From Devosia sp. (GTDB lineage Bacteria > Pseudomonadota > Alphaproteobacteria > Rhizobiales > Devosiaceae): 64,000 nucleotides of DNA. Positions 36,462-46,381 of this stretch are shown here, one piece after another. Where the stretch lies: assembly GCA_016713105.1 (NCBI GenBank), contig JADJPS010000017.1:496001-560000 (forward strand), read 5' to 3'. Position numbers and translations under genes: made by a program. The notes below the pieces were generated by a model. That model worked only from the letters and a program-made list of their open reading frames with translations. It searched no databases and was not told where the DNA came from. The stretch's first letter is position 1, and the number at the start of each line of letters is the position of its first letter.

Positions 36462-37474
36462 GCTATCTGGTCCTTCTGTCGGGGGGCGCCGACCGACTGG
36501 CGGATCATCAGGTCTACCGGCAGCCGTGTCAGCATGGGTGGCGACTGCCCGTTGAGCAGCGCCAGGAGCGTCTGGAAGCCCTGCCTTCCGAGCGCTTCGA
36601 CCGGCTGGCGTACGGCACTCAGGGGCGGCGTCAGCAGCTCGCCGAAGCTCATGTCGTCGAAGCCGATCAGCGAGATCTCGTCGGGAATGCGAACTGCCGC
36701 GGAACGCAGCCCCTGCACGGCGCCGATCATCAGGTAGTCGGAGGACGCAAAGATTGCGGTCGGCGGCACATCCAGCGCCAGGAAGCCGAGTGTTGCGGCG
36801 CGTGCCAGATCCGGGGCGAAGCTGCCGATCGCCACATATTCGGGGCGGATGCCGATGCCGGCCTCGCTCATGGCGCGGACGAACCCGGCATGCCGCTCGC
36901 CGACGGTGAAAAGCCGCTGCGGACCGCCCAGATAGGCGATCCGGGTGTGACCATTTTCGATCAGATGCCGGGTCGCCGCGTAGGCGCCCTCGGCGTTCTC
37001 GACGAACAGTCGCGGCGCGCTGACGCCGGGGATGTCCTCGTCGACGATGACGACGTTCCTGCGGCGGCCGATGAGTCCGGCGAGGGTGCCGTCGTCCGGC
37101 GTGTTGGTCATCATCAGCAGCCCGTCGACATGGCCGTCATGCAGCCGCTTGAGCGAGGCAATCTCGCGGTCGCGGTCGGAGCGGGTCGAGCTGATGAACA
37201 CGGTGTAGCCATGCCTGTCGGCTTCATCCTCGAAGGCCGAGGCCAGCTCGGCGAAGAATGGTTCGCGGATCTCCGGGGTCACGAGGCCGACGGCCTCCGT
37301 CCTGCCGGTAGAGAGGCGCTTCGCGAGCAGATTCGGCCGGTAATCGAGCCGGCGGATCGCGGCGTCGATGCGTGCAGCAGTGGTGGAGGGCAGCTCGATG
37401 CGGTTGTTGAGATAGCGCGAGACGGTGGTCGGCGACACGCCGGCATCCTGCGCCACATCATGGATCGTTGCCAT
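36458..37474 (-). CDS. LacI family transcriptional regulator
   Basis: 338 residues. The N-terminal LacI HTH is TIHDVAQDAGVSPTTVSRYL, with the hinge helix NLLAKRLSTGRTEAVG, and a periplasmic-binding-protein-like ligand domain follows (LVTPEIREPFFAEL, DGLLMMTN, LIGFDDMSFGELLTPPLSAV). Ribose- or nucleoside-binding LacI proteins have this form. Palindromic sites of the same type occur 40-60 bases upstream of its own start and in the divergent promoter at 41354, so it probably represses itself and the nucleoside genes. It overlaps the amidotransferase-like gene downstream. Confidence 0.93.
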   Translation of the reverse strand: MATIHDVAQDAGVSPTTVSRYLNNRIELPSTTAARIDAAIRRLDYRPNLLAKRLSTGRTEAVGLVTPEIREPFFAELASAFEDEADRHGYTVFISSTRSDRDREIASLKRLHDGHVDGLLMMTNTPDDGTLAGLIGRRRNVVIVDEDIPGVSAPRLFVENAEGAYAATRHLIENGHTRIAYLGGPQRLFTVGERHAGFVRAMSEAGIGIRPEYVAIGSFAPDLARAATLGFLALDVPPTAIFASSDYLMIGAVQGLRSAAVRIPDEISLIGFDDMSFGELLTPPLSAVRQPVEALGRQGFQTLLALLNGQSPPMLTRLPVDLMIRQSVGAPRQKDQIA

Positions 37475-37513
37475 TGCACCCCCTCACGTGCGCCAAGGCT
37501 AGTGCTTGGCAAG

Positions 37514-37534
37514 CGCTTTAGTAAAGCGGTTTCA
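37514..37534. promoter_or_regulatory. LacI-type operator upstream of the lacI gene
   Basis: CGCTTTAGTAAAGCG (37514-37528) is a perfect palindrome around one base, and overlapping it GTAAAGCGGTTT (37521-37532) matches 11 of 12 bases of the perfect operator at 41354. The second has the central CG dinucleotide usual for LacI-family operators. The site lies 40-60 bases before the lacI start, consistent with autoregulation. Confidence 0.6.
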
Positions 37535-37575
37535 TGACCGCGGACGAACGCCGCCTGGACCCGGTCTGAGCGGGA

Positions 37576-39441
37576 CTACCAGACGATCGGGTGCGTCTGG
37601 CCCGTCGCGACATTGACGAACCCCTCCGGTGCCAGCGGCGAGGGCGCCACCAGCACCCAGCGCCACGGCGCGCAGGTGAGGGTGGCGAAACTCAGCCGCT
37701 CGGGAAAGCCCGGCCACCAGCGCGGCGAATAGGTCGGCTCGTACATCCAGTCGATCCCGGCGCCGGCGGCATAGAGCGCCTGCATGTCGCGATCGAGGTC
37801 GGCGGCCGGGCGGCAACTCATCAGCCCGCCGACCTCGTAGGTGACGGTGGCGGCAAGTTCGCCCCCCCTGACCAGCGCCCAGCCGCCCTGGATGTCGTTG
37901 AGGGCGTTGACCGCGCGAGCCATGGCGGCGTCGGACGAACCGACGACCCAGATATTGTGCTTGTCGTGGCCGAGCGAGGCGGCGAGTGCGGTATCGGCGT
38001 CGCGCGGCCCGGTGCCCAGCCAGAACATCCTTGCCACCTTCCCCTCGCCCGAGAAACGGTCGACGATGGCGTACTTGGTGACGTTGCGGGCAGGATCGCG
38101 CTGCACCATCCCGTCGGCGACCGGCAGTTCCATGGTGACGAAGTCGTCGGCCCAGTGGAAGGGACGGAGCACCGCCGCCTGCATGGTCGCGCGCCCAGGG
38201 GAGGCGGGGATGGCAAAATCCGAGGCGGTCAGCCGGCGCCGGATGTTGACGGTCTGCGTCGCCCATTCCGGCCAGTCGATCTTCGGCACCGGCGCCAGGT
38301 AGCGACCGTCGCGGGCCACTTCGCGGCCATCCGCCCAGACCGAGGCGATGGAGAGCTTGTCGACGTCGCCGAGCAATACCATGTCGGCATAGCGCCCCGG
38401 CGCGACCGACCCGACCCAGGGGGTCAGGCGCATGTGCCGGGCCGGATTGAGGGTGACGCACTGGATGGCGATCTCGGGCGCCAGCCCGTTCGCGATGGCG
38501 AGCCGGACATTGTGGTCGGTGGCGCCGAGCTTCAGCGTGTCCGTGGCCGAGCGATCGTCCGTGGTGAGCGCGAACTGCGACCAGTCGCCGAGCCCGTCGG
38601 CCAGCATCGCCCTGACAATGTCGGGCAGCGAATGCGGACGCAGTTCCATGAACAGGCCGCGGCGGAGCTTGTCGCGCACCTCGTCCGGCGTCCACGCCTC
38701 ATGGTCCGATGCCATGCCGGCGGCGGCGAAGGCGTTGATCTCGTCGACGCCGCGCATGCCGGCAGCGTGGCCCTCGACCACGCCGCGTTGCTCGAAGGTG
38801 GCGCGGATCATGCCCCAGAGCCGTCCGTAGGACGGGTTCTCGGGATTCCAGACCGCCGGCCAGTCCATCACCTCGTCGAGCCCGGCGACCTGCAGCGACT
38901 GGGCAAGGAACGCCCGCTGTTCGGCATAGCCGAAATGCCCGCCGCCCCATTCGTAGGCGGTGGGCGGCACGGCGGAGCCGGGGAGCGGGAAGATCTTGGC
39001 GGGCGAGCCGGCGCGGCGCGCGGTGAGCCAGAACTCGAGATTGTGCGGCCCGTCGACATTGGAGAACTCGTGGCTCGCCTCGCAGGTCCAGGTGCAGCCA
39101 TGCGGAATGACCAGCGCCGCCTCCCATTCCGGGGTGAGGTGCGAGCTCTCGATATGCTTGTGCACCTCGCCGAAGCCGGGAACGGCGGAGAGCGAGGGCT
39201 CGTGAAAGCGTTCTCCGACCTCGCCGGAATAGGTGCCGGCTGGCCCGACCCAGGCGATACGCCGGCCGCGGATGACGATCTCCTGGTCGTCGAGCCAGGT
39301 ACGCGAATGCACGTCGAGCAGACGGCCGACGCGGAGAGACCGGTCGGCGGGGCGCTTGCCCAGCGCCACGAGGGTCAGGTCCTGCCGGATGGCGACTTCA
39401 TCGGTGGCGTCGAGAAGGAGGTCGGAGGGGAGCTGGGTCAT
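37576..39441 (-). CDS. ade: Adenine deaminase
   Basis: 621 residues, amidohydrolase superfamily. It converts adenine to hypoxanthine. N-terminal metal-binding region: PGFGEVHKHIESSHLTP, where most adenine deaminases have HVHIESS, so both His residues and IESS are kept with Lys between. The C-terminal adenine deaminase domain is clear (DKHNIWVVGSSDAAMARAVN, then LNDIQGGWALVRGG and GGLMSCRP). The length is slightly above the usual 570-600. No good ribosome-binding site precedes the ATG at 39441, so the start is moderately sure. It is separated from the creatininase-like gene upstream by a palindromic repeat and from the lacI gene by 101 bases. Confidence 0.86.
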   Translation of the reverse strand: MTQLPSDLLLDATDEVAIRQDLTLVALGKRPADRSLRVGRLLDVHSRTWLDDQEIVIRGRRIAWVGPAGTYSGEVGERFHEPSLSAVPGFGEVHKHIESSHLTPEWEAALVIPHGCTWTCEASHEFSNVDGPHNLEFWLTARRAGSPAKIFPLPGSAVPPTAYEWGGGHFGYAEQRAFLAQSLQVAGLDEVMDWPAVWNPENPSYGRLWGMIRATFEQRGVVEGHAAGMRGVDEINAFAAAGMASDHEAWTPDEVRDKLRRGLFMELRPHSLPDIVRAMLADGLGDWSQFALTTDDRSATDTLKLGATDHNVRLAIANGLAPEIAIQCVTLNPARHMRLTPWVGSVAPGRYADMVLLGDVDKLSIASVWADGREVARDGRYLAPVPKIDWPEWATQTVNIRRRLTASDFAIPASPGRATMQAAVLRPFHWADDFVTMELPVADGMVQRDPARNVTKYAIVDRFSGEGKVARMFWLGTGPRDADTALAASLGHDKHNIWVVGSSDAAMARAVNALNDIQGGWALVRGGELAATVTYEVGGLMSCRPAADLDRDMQALYAAGAGIDWMYEPTYSPRWWPGFPERLSFATLTCAPWRWVLVAPSPLAPEGFVNVATGQTHPIVW

Positions 39442-39474
39442 GGGGTGGGGTCAGAGGGATCGAGTCCCTGGCCT

Positions 39475-39587
39475 TCCCCCCTCCCATCCTCCCCCACAAG
39501 GGGGGAGGTGCCGGCCGGTGTGCCTGGTGAGATCGAGCTACAGCCGCTCTTCACCTCCCCCCTTGTGGGGGAGGCCGGGAGGGGGGA
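39475..39587. repeat. Palindromic intergenic repeat (36-base arms, 41-base loop)
   Basis: Arm 39475-39510 is the reverse complement of 39552-39587 except for two adjacent mismatches (39486-39487); the inner 23 bases (CCTCCCCCACAAGGGGGGAGGTG and its complement, in part) are perfect. Each arm also contains its own small palindrome around CACAA/TTGTG. The element lies between the adenine deaminase and creatininase genes, which are otherwise in one operon. The CTCCCC...TTGTGGGGGAGG style is that of dispersed intergenic palindromes in Hyphomicrobiales. Such an element could fold in RNA and change expression of the downstream gene. Confidence 0.85.
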
Positions 39588-39606
39588 CGCCGCGATCACC
39601 GTCATG

Positions 39607-40338
39607 TCAAATGCCCCACTTCGCCCGCCAGATCTCGATCAGCCGCAGCGATTCCGCGACGATGGCGCCGATCAGGCGCTCGCCTTTCTCGGCGGTGGCG
39701 GGGCGGGGATCGCCGAAGACTCCGGTGCGGTTGAAGGTGGAGAGCTGCATCGGTTCGACGCCGAACAGTTCGGGCAACTCGGGGTATTCGGGCCTGGCGC
39801 GGTCGAGATGCACCGAGTCCGGGGCCAGCGCCAGCAGCATCGAGGTTTCGACTTCGTCGGCGTGGTAGAAGCCTGGACCGGCGGGCTTGCTTTCGACCAC
39901 CTCGGCGGCGATCGCCTCGAGCCGGGGATAGTCGAGATGGAGCACCGGAAAGCCGGCCTCGGCGAGGCCGCGTGCGGCGAGCGCGATCGGTTCGCGATTG
40001 CCGAAATGGCCGTTGAGGGTGACGAGACCCCTGACCCCCATGCGCCGGAGGCCACGGCCGAGATCGAGGACGGTCAGGCGCAGCGTCTCGGGCGACAGCG
40101 ACAGCGTGCCGGCCCAGCCTTCGGCGGTCCACGCATCGCCATAGGCAATGGCCGGCAGCAGCAGCCCGCTGCAGCCCTCTGCGATGCGGCGGGCGACGCC
40201 GGTGGCGAGGATCGTGTCGGTGAGCAGCGGCAGGTGCGGGCCGTGCTGCTCGACCGCGCCGACCGGCAGGACGGCAACGAGGCCGGCCTTGATGGCGGCG
40301 TCGACATCCTGCCAGGCGGCCGTGGCGGCATCGAGCAT
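39607..40338 (-). CDS. Creatininase family protein
   Basis: 243 residues from the ATG at 40338, which shares one base with the stop of the upstream gene (TGATG). Creatininase family metal-site motifs are complete: LPVGAVEQHGPHLPLLTD near the N-terminus, LNGHFGN in the middle and YHADEVETS further on. The family includes creatinine amidohydrolase and enzymes acting on cyclic amidines and formamides such as the riboflavin/F420 amidohydrolase ArfB. Here, between pyrimidine and purine deaminases, hydrolysis of a ring-opened or cyclic nucleobase product is a reasonable guess, not shown by the sequence. Confidence 0.88.
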   Translation of the reverse strand: MLDAATAAWQDVDAAIKAGLVAVLPVGAVEQHGPHLPLLTDTILATGVARRIAEGCSGLLLPAIAYGDAWTAEGWAGTLSLSPETLRLTVLDLGRGLRRMGVRGLVTLNGHFGNREPIALAARGLAEAGFPVLHLDYPRLEAIAAEVVESKPAGPGFYHADEVETSMLLALAPDSVHLDRARPEYPELPELFGVEPMQLSTFNRTGVFGDPRPATAEKGERLIGAIVAESLRLIEIWRAKWGI

Positions 40339-41324
40339 CAGGCCCACCCCACAATGGTCAGGGCGGCCTGGGGAGCCAGGCTGCCCAGCAGTTCGGTGGT
40401 ACTGGCGGAGTAGTCCACCGCGCCGCCCAGGCTGGTGCCGAGCACCGCGGAACGGATATCCCCGGGGCGGTAGCCATGGGCCGCCAGATCAATCAGCGCA
40501 GCCTGCAGCGGGCCCATGGTGGGGTTGAAGGCGACGCTCTCCACGGCGGCACCGCTGAGCGTCGCCCCGTCGCCGAGGTCGAGCAAGACGGCGCCCGGAC
40601 ACCGACTATAGGGCGCATGGGCGCGCCGTCCGGCGGCCCGCAGTCTCGTGGCGATGTCGGGGGGCAGATCGCTGGAGCCAAGCTCCAGGTCGGGGTGCGA
40701 CCCCCGAGCGGTGACGAACCCCTGCTCGCCCAGGTATTCGGGATCGAACGGCCAGGGGTAGAGCTGGGCCATGCCGAGCCGGTGTCCGAGCGGATCGATC
40801 AGCACCAGGTCGCGGGTGGCGGCGAACTCGGAGAGATACTGCCGGCAATGGGCACACGGATGTGCTTCCCCGATCGCGATCGCTGCGATCGAAGTGCCGC
40901 GCGAGGCCGCCCGGGTGAAGACGAAACCCTCGCCATGGATGGTGAACCCCAGATGCGTGCCAGGGAACTCGACATTGCCGCCGAGGATCAGGTTGCCGGT
41001 CTCGCGCTCGAGGCCCACGGCCCCGACAAAGAACTGCGAGATCGGCGGCTGCGCGATCTGCCGGGCCACCGGCAGAGCCAACAGCATCAGCATCTCGATG
41101 CTCTCCAGGCCATGTGCCGCGACAAGTCCCGCCGCATCGGCCGCCAGGATGACGCCACCCAGGTTTGCTGTCGTGCGGGACCTGTTTGCTTGCACCAGAT
41201 CGACCAGGCGGGCGGCGATATCCGGGCCCGCGGCCGCGCTCAATTCGGCATGGCGTGCGGCGATACTTGCGTCGGCAGCGAAGGGATTGGCGCTCAACGG
41301 AGCCGCCCGGATTGCATTTGACAA
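40338..41324 (-). CDS. cdd: Cytidine deaminase-like protein (two-domain, dimeric type)
   Basis: 328 residues from a TTG at 41324 with GAAAGG upstream. Zinc ligands: HGEGFVF in place of the usual HAEQ, so His and the catalytic Glu are kept, and PCAHCRQYL with both Cys. The C-terminal second domain and the total length match the enteric-type dimeric Cdd (about 294) rather than the short tetrameric type. It deaminates cytidine or deoxycytidine to uridine; a changed HAE motif leaves some doubt about substrate. It heads the minus-strand operon, divergent from the amidohydrolase gene, with a 57-base gap holding a perfect operator. Confidence 0.85.
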   Translation of the reverse strand: MSNAIRAAPLSANPFAADASIAARHAELSAAAGPDIAARLVDLVQANRSRTTANLGGVILAADAAGLVAAHGLESIEMLMLLALPVARQIAQPPISQFFVGAVGLERETGNLILGGNVEFPGTHLGFTIHGEGFVFTRAASRGTSIAAIAIGEAHPCAHCRQYLSEFAATRDLVLIDPLGHRLGMAQLYPWPFDPEYLGEQGFVTARGSHPDLELGSSDLPPDIATRLRAAGRRAHAPYSRCPGAVLLDLGDGATLSGAAVESVAFNPTMGPLQAALIDLAAHGYRPGDIRSAVLGTSLGGAVDYSASTTELLGSLAPQAALTIVGWA

Positions 41325-41367
41325 GCGCCTTTCAACTGTCGTTACATCGGCATGTAAACCGGTTTAC
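41318..41367. promoter_or_regulatory. Divergent promoter with perfect LacI-type operator
   Basis: The 14-base perfect palindrome GTAAACCGGTTTAC (41354-41367) with central CG lies between the divergent cdd-like and amidohydrolase starts. On the plus strand a consensus TTGACA is at 41318-41323, and TTACAT 18 bases further could serve as a weak -10, placing the operator just downstream of it near the transcription start. A near-identical half occurs before the lacI gene. Function as the LacI repressor site is inference. Confidence 0.65.
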
Positions 41368-41381
41368 CGGATGGGGGTCAA

Positions 41382-42740
41382 ATGGGTTCGACGCTTATCC
41401 ACGGGGCGACTGTCCTCTCCGTGGACGCTGAAGATCGGTCGTTCGAGGGTGGCTTCGTCGCCGTCCGCGACGGGCGGATCAGCGCTGTCGGACCGAGGGC
41501 CGACCGGCCCGATCCCTCCGGCTTCGACGAGGTGCTCGACCTGACCGGGCATCTCGTCATGCCGGGCCTCGTCAACGCCCACACCCATTCTGCCATGGTG
41601 CTGTTCCGCGGTCGCTCGGAAGGCCAGAGCCTGTTGACCATGGACGGCTGGTACAATTCCATCCGCGAGCCCGAGCTGTCGCTGGTCGCCGCCGACATCG
41701 GCCCGGCGGTGGCGCTTTCGTGTGCCGAGATGGCGCTGAGCGGCACCACGACCTTCTGCGACCAGTATTTCTTTGCCGCCGAGATCGCCGCGGCGGTGAA
41801 GCAGGCCGGGCTTCGTGCCGTGATCGCCTATGGCATCGTGCAGCTCGGCGACGAGGCGCGTGGTGCCGACGAGCTCGCCAGGGCCACGGATTTCCTCGAG
41901 CAGCAGCGCTCGGCGGATGGCCGGATCATCCCGTGGTTCGGACCACATGCGCCCTATGTCGACAATACCGAAGCGCTGCTGAAGGCCGAAGTCGAGGTCG
42001 CCAAGACCCATGGGGCCGGGCTGCATCTGCATATGGCCGCCGGCCCCGAGGACAACGAGGAAACGCTGCGCCGCTACGGCAGGACGGCGGCAGTGGCCCT
42101 CGAGGCTGCGGGGTTCTTCTCGGGGCGCGTGCACGCCGCCCATTGCCTCGAGCTCAGTTCCGAGGACATCGCCGTGTTTGCCCGGGCTCCGGCGGCCTCG
42201 GTCGCCTACAGCGCCAGCGCCGGGCTGAGGTCGGGCCGCGAAGGCATCTGCCCGGCGGTGGATCTCAGAGCGGCCAGGGTGACGGTCGCCATCGGCACCG
42301 ACAACGTGGCCGCCAACAATTCCTATGATATGGTCGCCGAGATGCGGGTCGCGGGGCTGGTCGCCAGCCACCGTGAAGGCCGCGCGCAGCCCCTGTCCAG
42401 CCGCGATCTGATCCGCATGGCCACCATCGATGGGGCAAAGGCCCTGGGGCTCGACCACGAGATCGGCAGCCTCGAGCCGGGCAAGGCCGCCGACATCGCC
42501 GCCTTCGATTTCCGGGGACCGGGCTATTCGGAGACGCCCGATCCCGAAACCCTGCTGATCTACTCGGGCAGCGGGCGGGACCTCAGGCACCTGTGGGTCG
42601 CCGGCGAACAGCTCGTGCGCGACCGCGTGCTTATGCGACGCCCCTATGCCAATATCCGCTCCGCCTACTCGGCGACCTATGCCGGGTTCTGGGAGCGCGT
42701 CGCCGACGCGCGGCAAAGCAAGGAAAAAGAAGTAGCTTGA
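41382..42740 (+). CDS. Amidohydrolase family protein (nucleobase deaminase-like)
   Basis: 452 residues of the TRZ/ATZ/MtaD-type amidohydrolase group. Metal and catalytic residues: NAHTHSAM near residue 66, GLHLHMAA, HAAHCLEL and GTDNVAANN. Family members deaminate nucleobases or their analogues, for example cytosine, guanine, 5-methylthioadenosine and s-triazines; which one applies here cannot be told, though the nucleoside locus favours a base or nucleoside. GGGGGTC precedes the ATG. The stop overlaps the TTG start of the nucleoside hydrolase gene, so the two are coupled. First gene of the plus-strand operon. Confidence 0.87.
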   Translation: MGSTLIHGATVLSVDAEDRSFEGGFVAVRDGRISAVGPRADRPDPSGFDEVLDLTGHLVMPGLVNAHTHSAMVLFRGRSEGQSLLTMDGWYNSIREPELSLVAADIGPAVALSCAEMALSGTTTFCDQYFFAAEIAAAVKQAGLRAVIAYGIVQLGDEARGADELARATDFLEQQRSADGRIIPWFGPHAPYVDNTEALLKAEVEVAKTHGAGLHLHMAAGPEDNEETLRRYGRTAAVALEAAGFFSGRVHAAHCLELSSEDIAVFARAPAASVAYSASAGLRSGREGICPAVDLRAARVTVAIGTDNVAANNSYDMVAEMRVAGLVASHREGRAQPLSSRDLIRMATIDGAKALGLDHEIGSLEPGKAADIAAFDFRGPGYSETPDPETLLIYSGSGRDLRHLWVAGEQLVRDRVLMRRPYANIRSAYSATYAGFWERVADARQSKEKEVA

Positions 42741-43684
42741 CCAAACGTACGTTCATCTTCGACAGCGACGGGGGTGTCGATGACGCCCAGGCGCTGATCC
42801 TGCTGGTCGCCAACGGCAGGGCTCCTGACCTGATTACCACGGTATTCGGCAATGTCGGGCTCGATCAGGCGACGACCAACCTTCTCGCCGTCACCGCGAC
42901 GCTGGGCGTGTCGATCCCGGTGCACAAGGGCGCCGACCGGCCACTGACGCAGCCGATCATCGACGCCAAGTATGTGCATGGCGACGATGGTCTGGGCGGC
43001 GCGCGGCGGCCTTCCAGGCAGGAACTCCCCGCCTCGGACGATGGCGTGGGCATCCTGCGGCAGGTGTTCCGCGATGCCGCCGCCAAGGGCGAAAAGGCCG
43101 ACATCCTGATGATCGGGCCGCTCACCAACCTGGCACTGGCGCTCAGGCTCGAGCCCAACATCCTCGACGGCATCGGCACGCTGACCATCATGGGCGGCAA
43201 TGTCTATGGCCGCGGCAACACCACGCCAGCCGCCGAGTTCAACATCTATGCCGATCCCGAGGCCGCGCATGTGGTGCTCACCGCCGGCATCGAGACGGTC
43301 GTGGTGCCCTGGGAGCCCTGCACCACGCACTTCATGGAGGGAGAGCGGGTCGACGCGCTGTTCGACGGAATACCGTCGACCCCGCTGCGCGATTTCTCCA
43401 AGGCCCTGGCCAGCCATGCGCGCCACAATTCGGTGAGCCGGGGTAATCCGGACCGCTTCCTCTACGTCGATCCGCTGGCCGCCGCGGTGGTGCTCGATCC
43501 CACCATGGTCATCAGGTCGATCAAGGCGTCATCGTCCGTCGCCCTCGCCCCGGGGATCACCCGTGGCATGACGCTCGTCGACCCCTCGGGGCGCCTCGGC
43601 ACCCCCAAGATTACGTTCGTCGAGGAGGTCGACATCGCCAAGGTCGATGCCCTCTACGCCGTATCTGCCGCCTATTCCCCCTGA
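42737..43684 (+). CDS. Nucleoside hydrolase
   Basis: 315 residues from the TTG that overlaps the preceding stop (TTGA). It hydrolyses the N-glycosidic bond of ribonucleosides to give base and ribose. The calcium-binding N-terminal motif is DSDGGVDDAQA, against the usual DTDPGIDDA, so the four Asp positions are kept and the Pro is Gly. MIGPLTNLALAL and EFNIYADPEAAHVVL are typical of the family. The ribose released would feed the ribokinase, and the base the deaminases, of the divergent operon. 28 bases separate it from the binding-protein gene. Confidence 0.9.
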   Translation: MTKRTFIFDSDGGVDDAQALILLVANGRAPDLITTVFGNVGLDQATTNLLAVTATLGVSIPVHKGADRPLTQPIIDAKYVHGDDGLGGARRPSRQELPASDDGVGILRQVFRDAAAKGEKADILMIGPLTNLALALRLEPNILDGIGTLTIMGGNVYGRGNTTPAAEFNIYADPEAAHVVLTAGIETVVVPWEPCTTHFMEGERVDALFDGIPSTPLRDFSKALASHARHNSVSRGNPDRFLYVDPLAAAVVLDPTMVIRSIKASSSVALAPGITRGMTLVDPSGRLGTPKITFVEEVDIAKVDALYAVSAAYSP

Positions 43685-43712
43685 ACCAGAACAAACGCAA
43701 ACAGGAGTGCGC

Positions 43713-44768
43713 ATGTCTCTGCTCTCGACTCTCGGAAAAGCCGCCGCCGGAACGCTGCTCGCGGCGAGCATGATGGCCTCGACGGCGATCCCCGCCGCTG
43801 CCCAGGAGTATTCCAAGGACAATCCGCTCAAGGTCGCGCTGGTGCTGCATGGCACGCTCGGCGACAAGAGCTTCTTCGACAGCGCCAAGGCCGGCATGGA
43901 CAAGGCCGTGGCCGAGCTGCCGGTCGACGTGAAGATAATCGAGATGGGCTATGACCGCTCGAAGTGGCAGCCGGGCATCGCCGATGCGGCCGACTCCGGC
44001 TACGACGTGGTGATCGCGGGTACGTTCGACATGACCGGCTACATCACCGAACTCGCCAACGAGTACCCGGACGTCAAGTTCATCGACTTCGACGACTCGC
44101 CGGACTTCTCGGGCGGCGCCTTCCCGAACGTGCTGGCCGTGCAGTACGGCACCTCGACCGCCGGCTACCTCGCCGGCTACGCCGCGGCCAAGATCTCGAA
44201 ATCCGGAATCCTCGGTACCATCCTCGGCATGGAGTTCCCGACCGTCACCGACTTCAAGACCGGCTTCGACCAGGGCGCCAAGGATGCCAACCCGAACATC
44301 CAGATCCTGAATGCCACGGCCGGCACCTTCTCCGACCCGGCCAAGGGCAAGGAAATCGGTCTCGCGCAGCTCAACCAGGGCGCCGACATCATCTTCCCGA
44401 TCGCTGGTGGCACGGGCCTCGGCGCCCTGCAGGCGGTCAAGGAAGCCGGTGGCGGCAAGCTCGCGGTCGGTGTCGACAGCGACCAGGCGACGATCTTTGC
44501 CGCGACCGACGCGGCGCAGGCCGACGTGATCTTCACCTCGGTGGAAAAGAAGGTCGGCGAATCGCTGTTCCTCGCGCTCAAGGGTACCATTGAGGGCACC
44601 CAGGCCTACGGCCAGCGCGTGGTTCTCGGGCTGAAGGACGGCGCGGTGGGCATCTCGAAGAATGCGCAGTACGAGGCCCTGGTTCCGGCCGAGATCCGCG
44701 CCGAGATCGAGGCCAAGGAAGCCGCGATCATTGCGGGCGAGATCGTCGTCGCCGCCGACGTGAAGTGA
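43713..44768 (+). CDS. BMP family ABC transporter substrate-binding protein (nucleoside type)
   Basis: 351 residues. A signal peptide (hydrophobic residues 9-27, cleavage at PAAAQE) and no lipobox Cys, so it is a soluble periplasmic protein. BMP/PnrA-like features include VALVLHGTLGDKSFFDSAKAG, GTFDMTGYITELANEYPDVKF, YLAGYAAAKISKSG and IFPIAGGTGLGALQAV, then VGVDSDQ. Relatives bind purine nucleosides. The ATG has CAGGAGTG upstream. It is followed by a strong hairpin and then the ATPase and two permease genes, a complete importer. Confidence 0.92.
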   Translation: MSLLSTLGKAAAGTLLAASMMASTAIPAAAQEYSKDNPLKVALVLHGTLGDKSFFDSAKAGMDKAVAELPVDVKIIEMGYDRSKWQPGIADAADSGYDVVIAGTFDMTGYITELANEYPDVKFIDFDDSPDFSGGAFPNVLAVQYGTSTAGYLAGYAAAKISKSGILGTILGMEFPTVTDFKTGFDQGAKDANPNIQILNATAGTFSDPAKGKEIGLAQLNQGADIIFPIAGGTGLGALQAVKEAGGGKLAVGVDSDQATIFAATDAAQADVIFTSVEKKVGESLFLALKGTIEGTQAYGQRVVLGLKDGAVGISKNAQYEALVPAEIRAEIEAKEAAIIAGEIVVAADVK

Positions 44769-44780
44769 CCTGACCACCGA

Positions 44781-44805
44781 GGGGCGCCGCCGATCGCGGC
44801 GCCCC
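44781..44805 (+). other. GC-rich hairpin between binding-protein and ATPase genes
   Basis: A perfect 10-bp stem (GGGGCGCCGC/GCGGCGCCCC) with a 5-base loop starts 12 bases after the binding-protein stop. There are only two T residues after it, so it is likely an mRNA-stabilising or partially terminating element that keeps binding protein above the membrane subunits. Confidence 0.6.
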
Positions 44806-44836
44806 TTCCACATGACTGGGGGCAGCCGGGGGCAGC

Positions 44837-46377
<1,541 letters not shown>

Positions 46378-46381
<4 letters not shown>

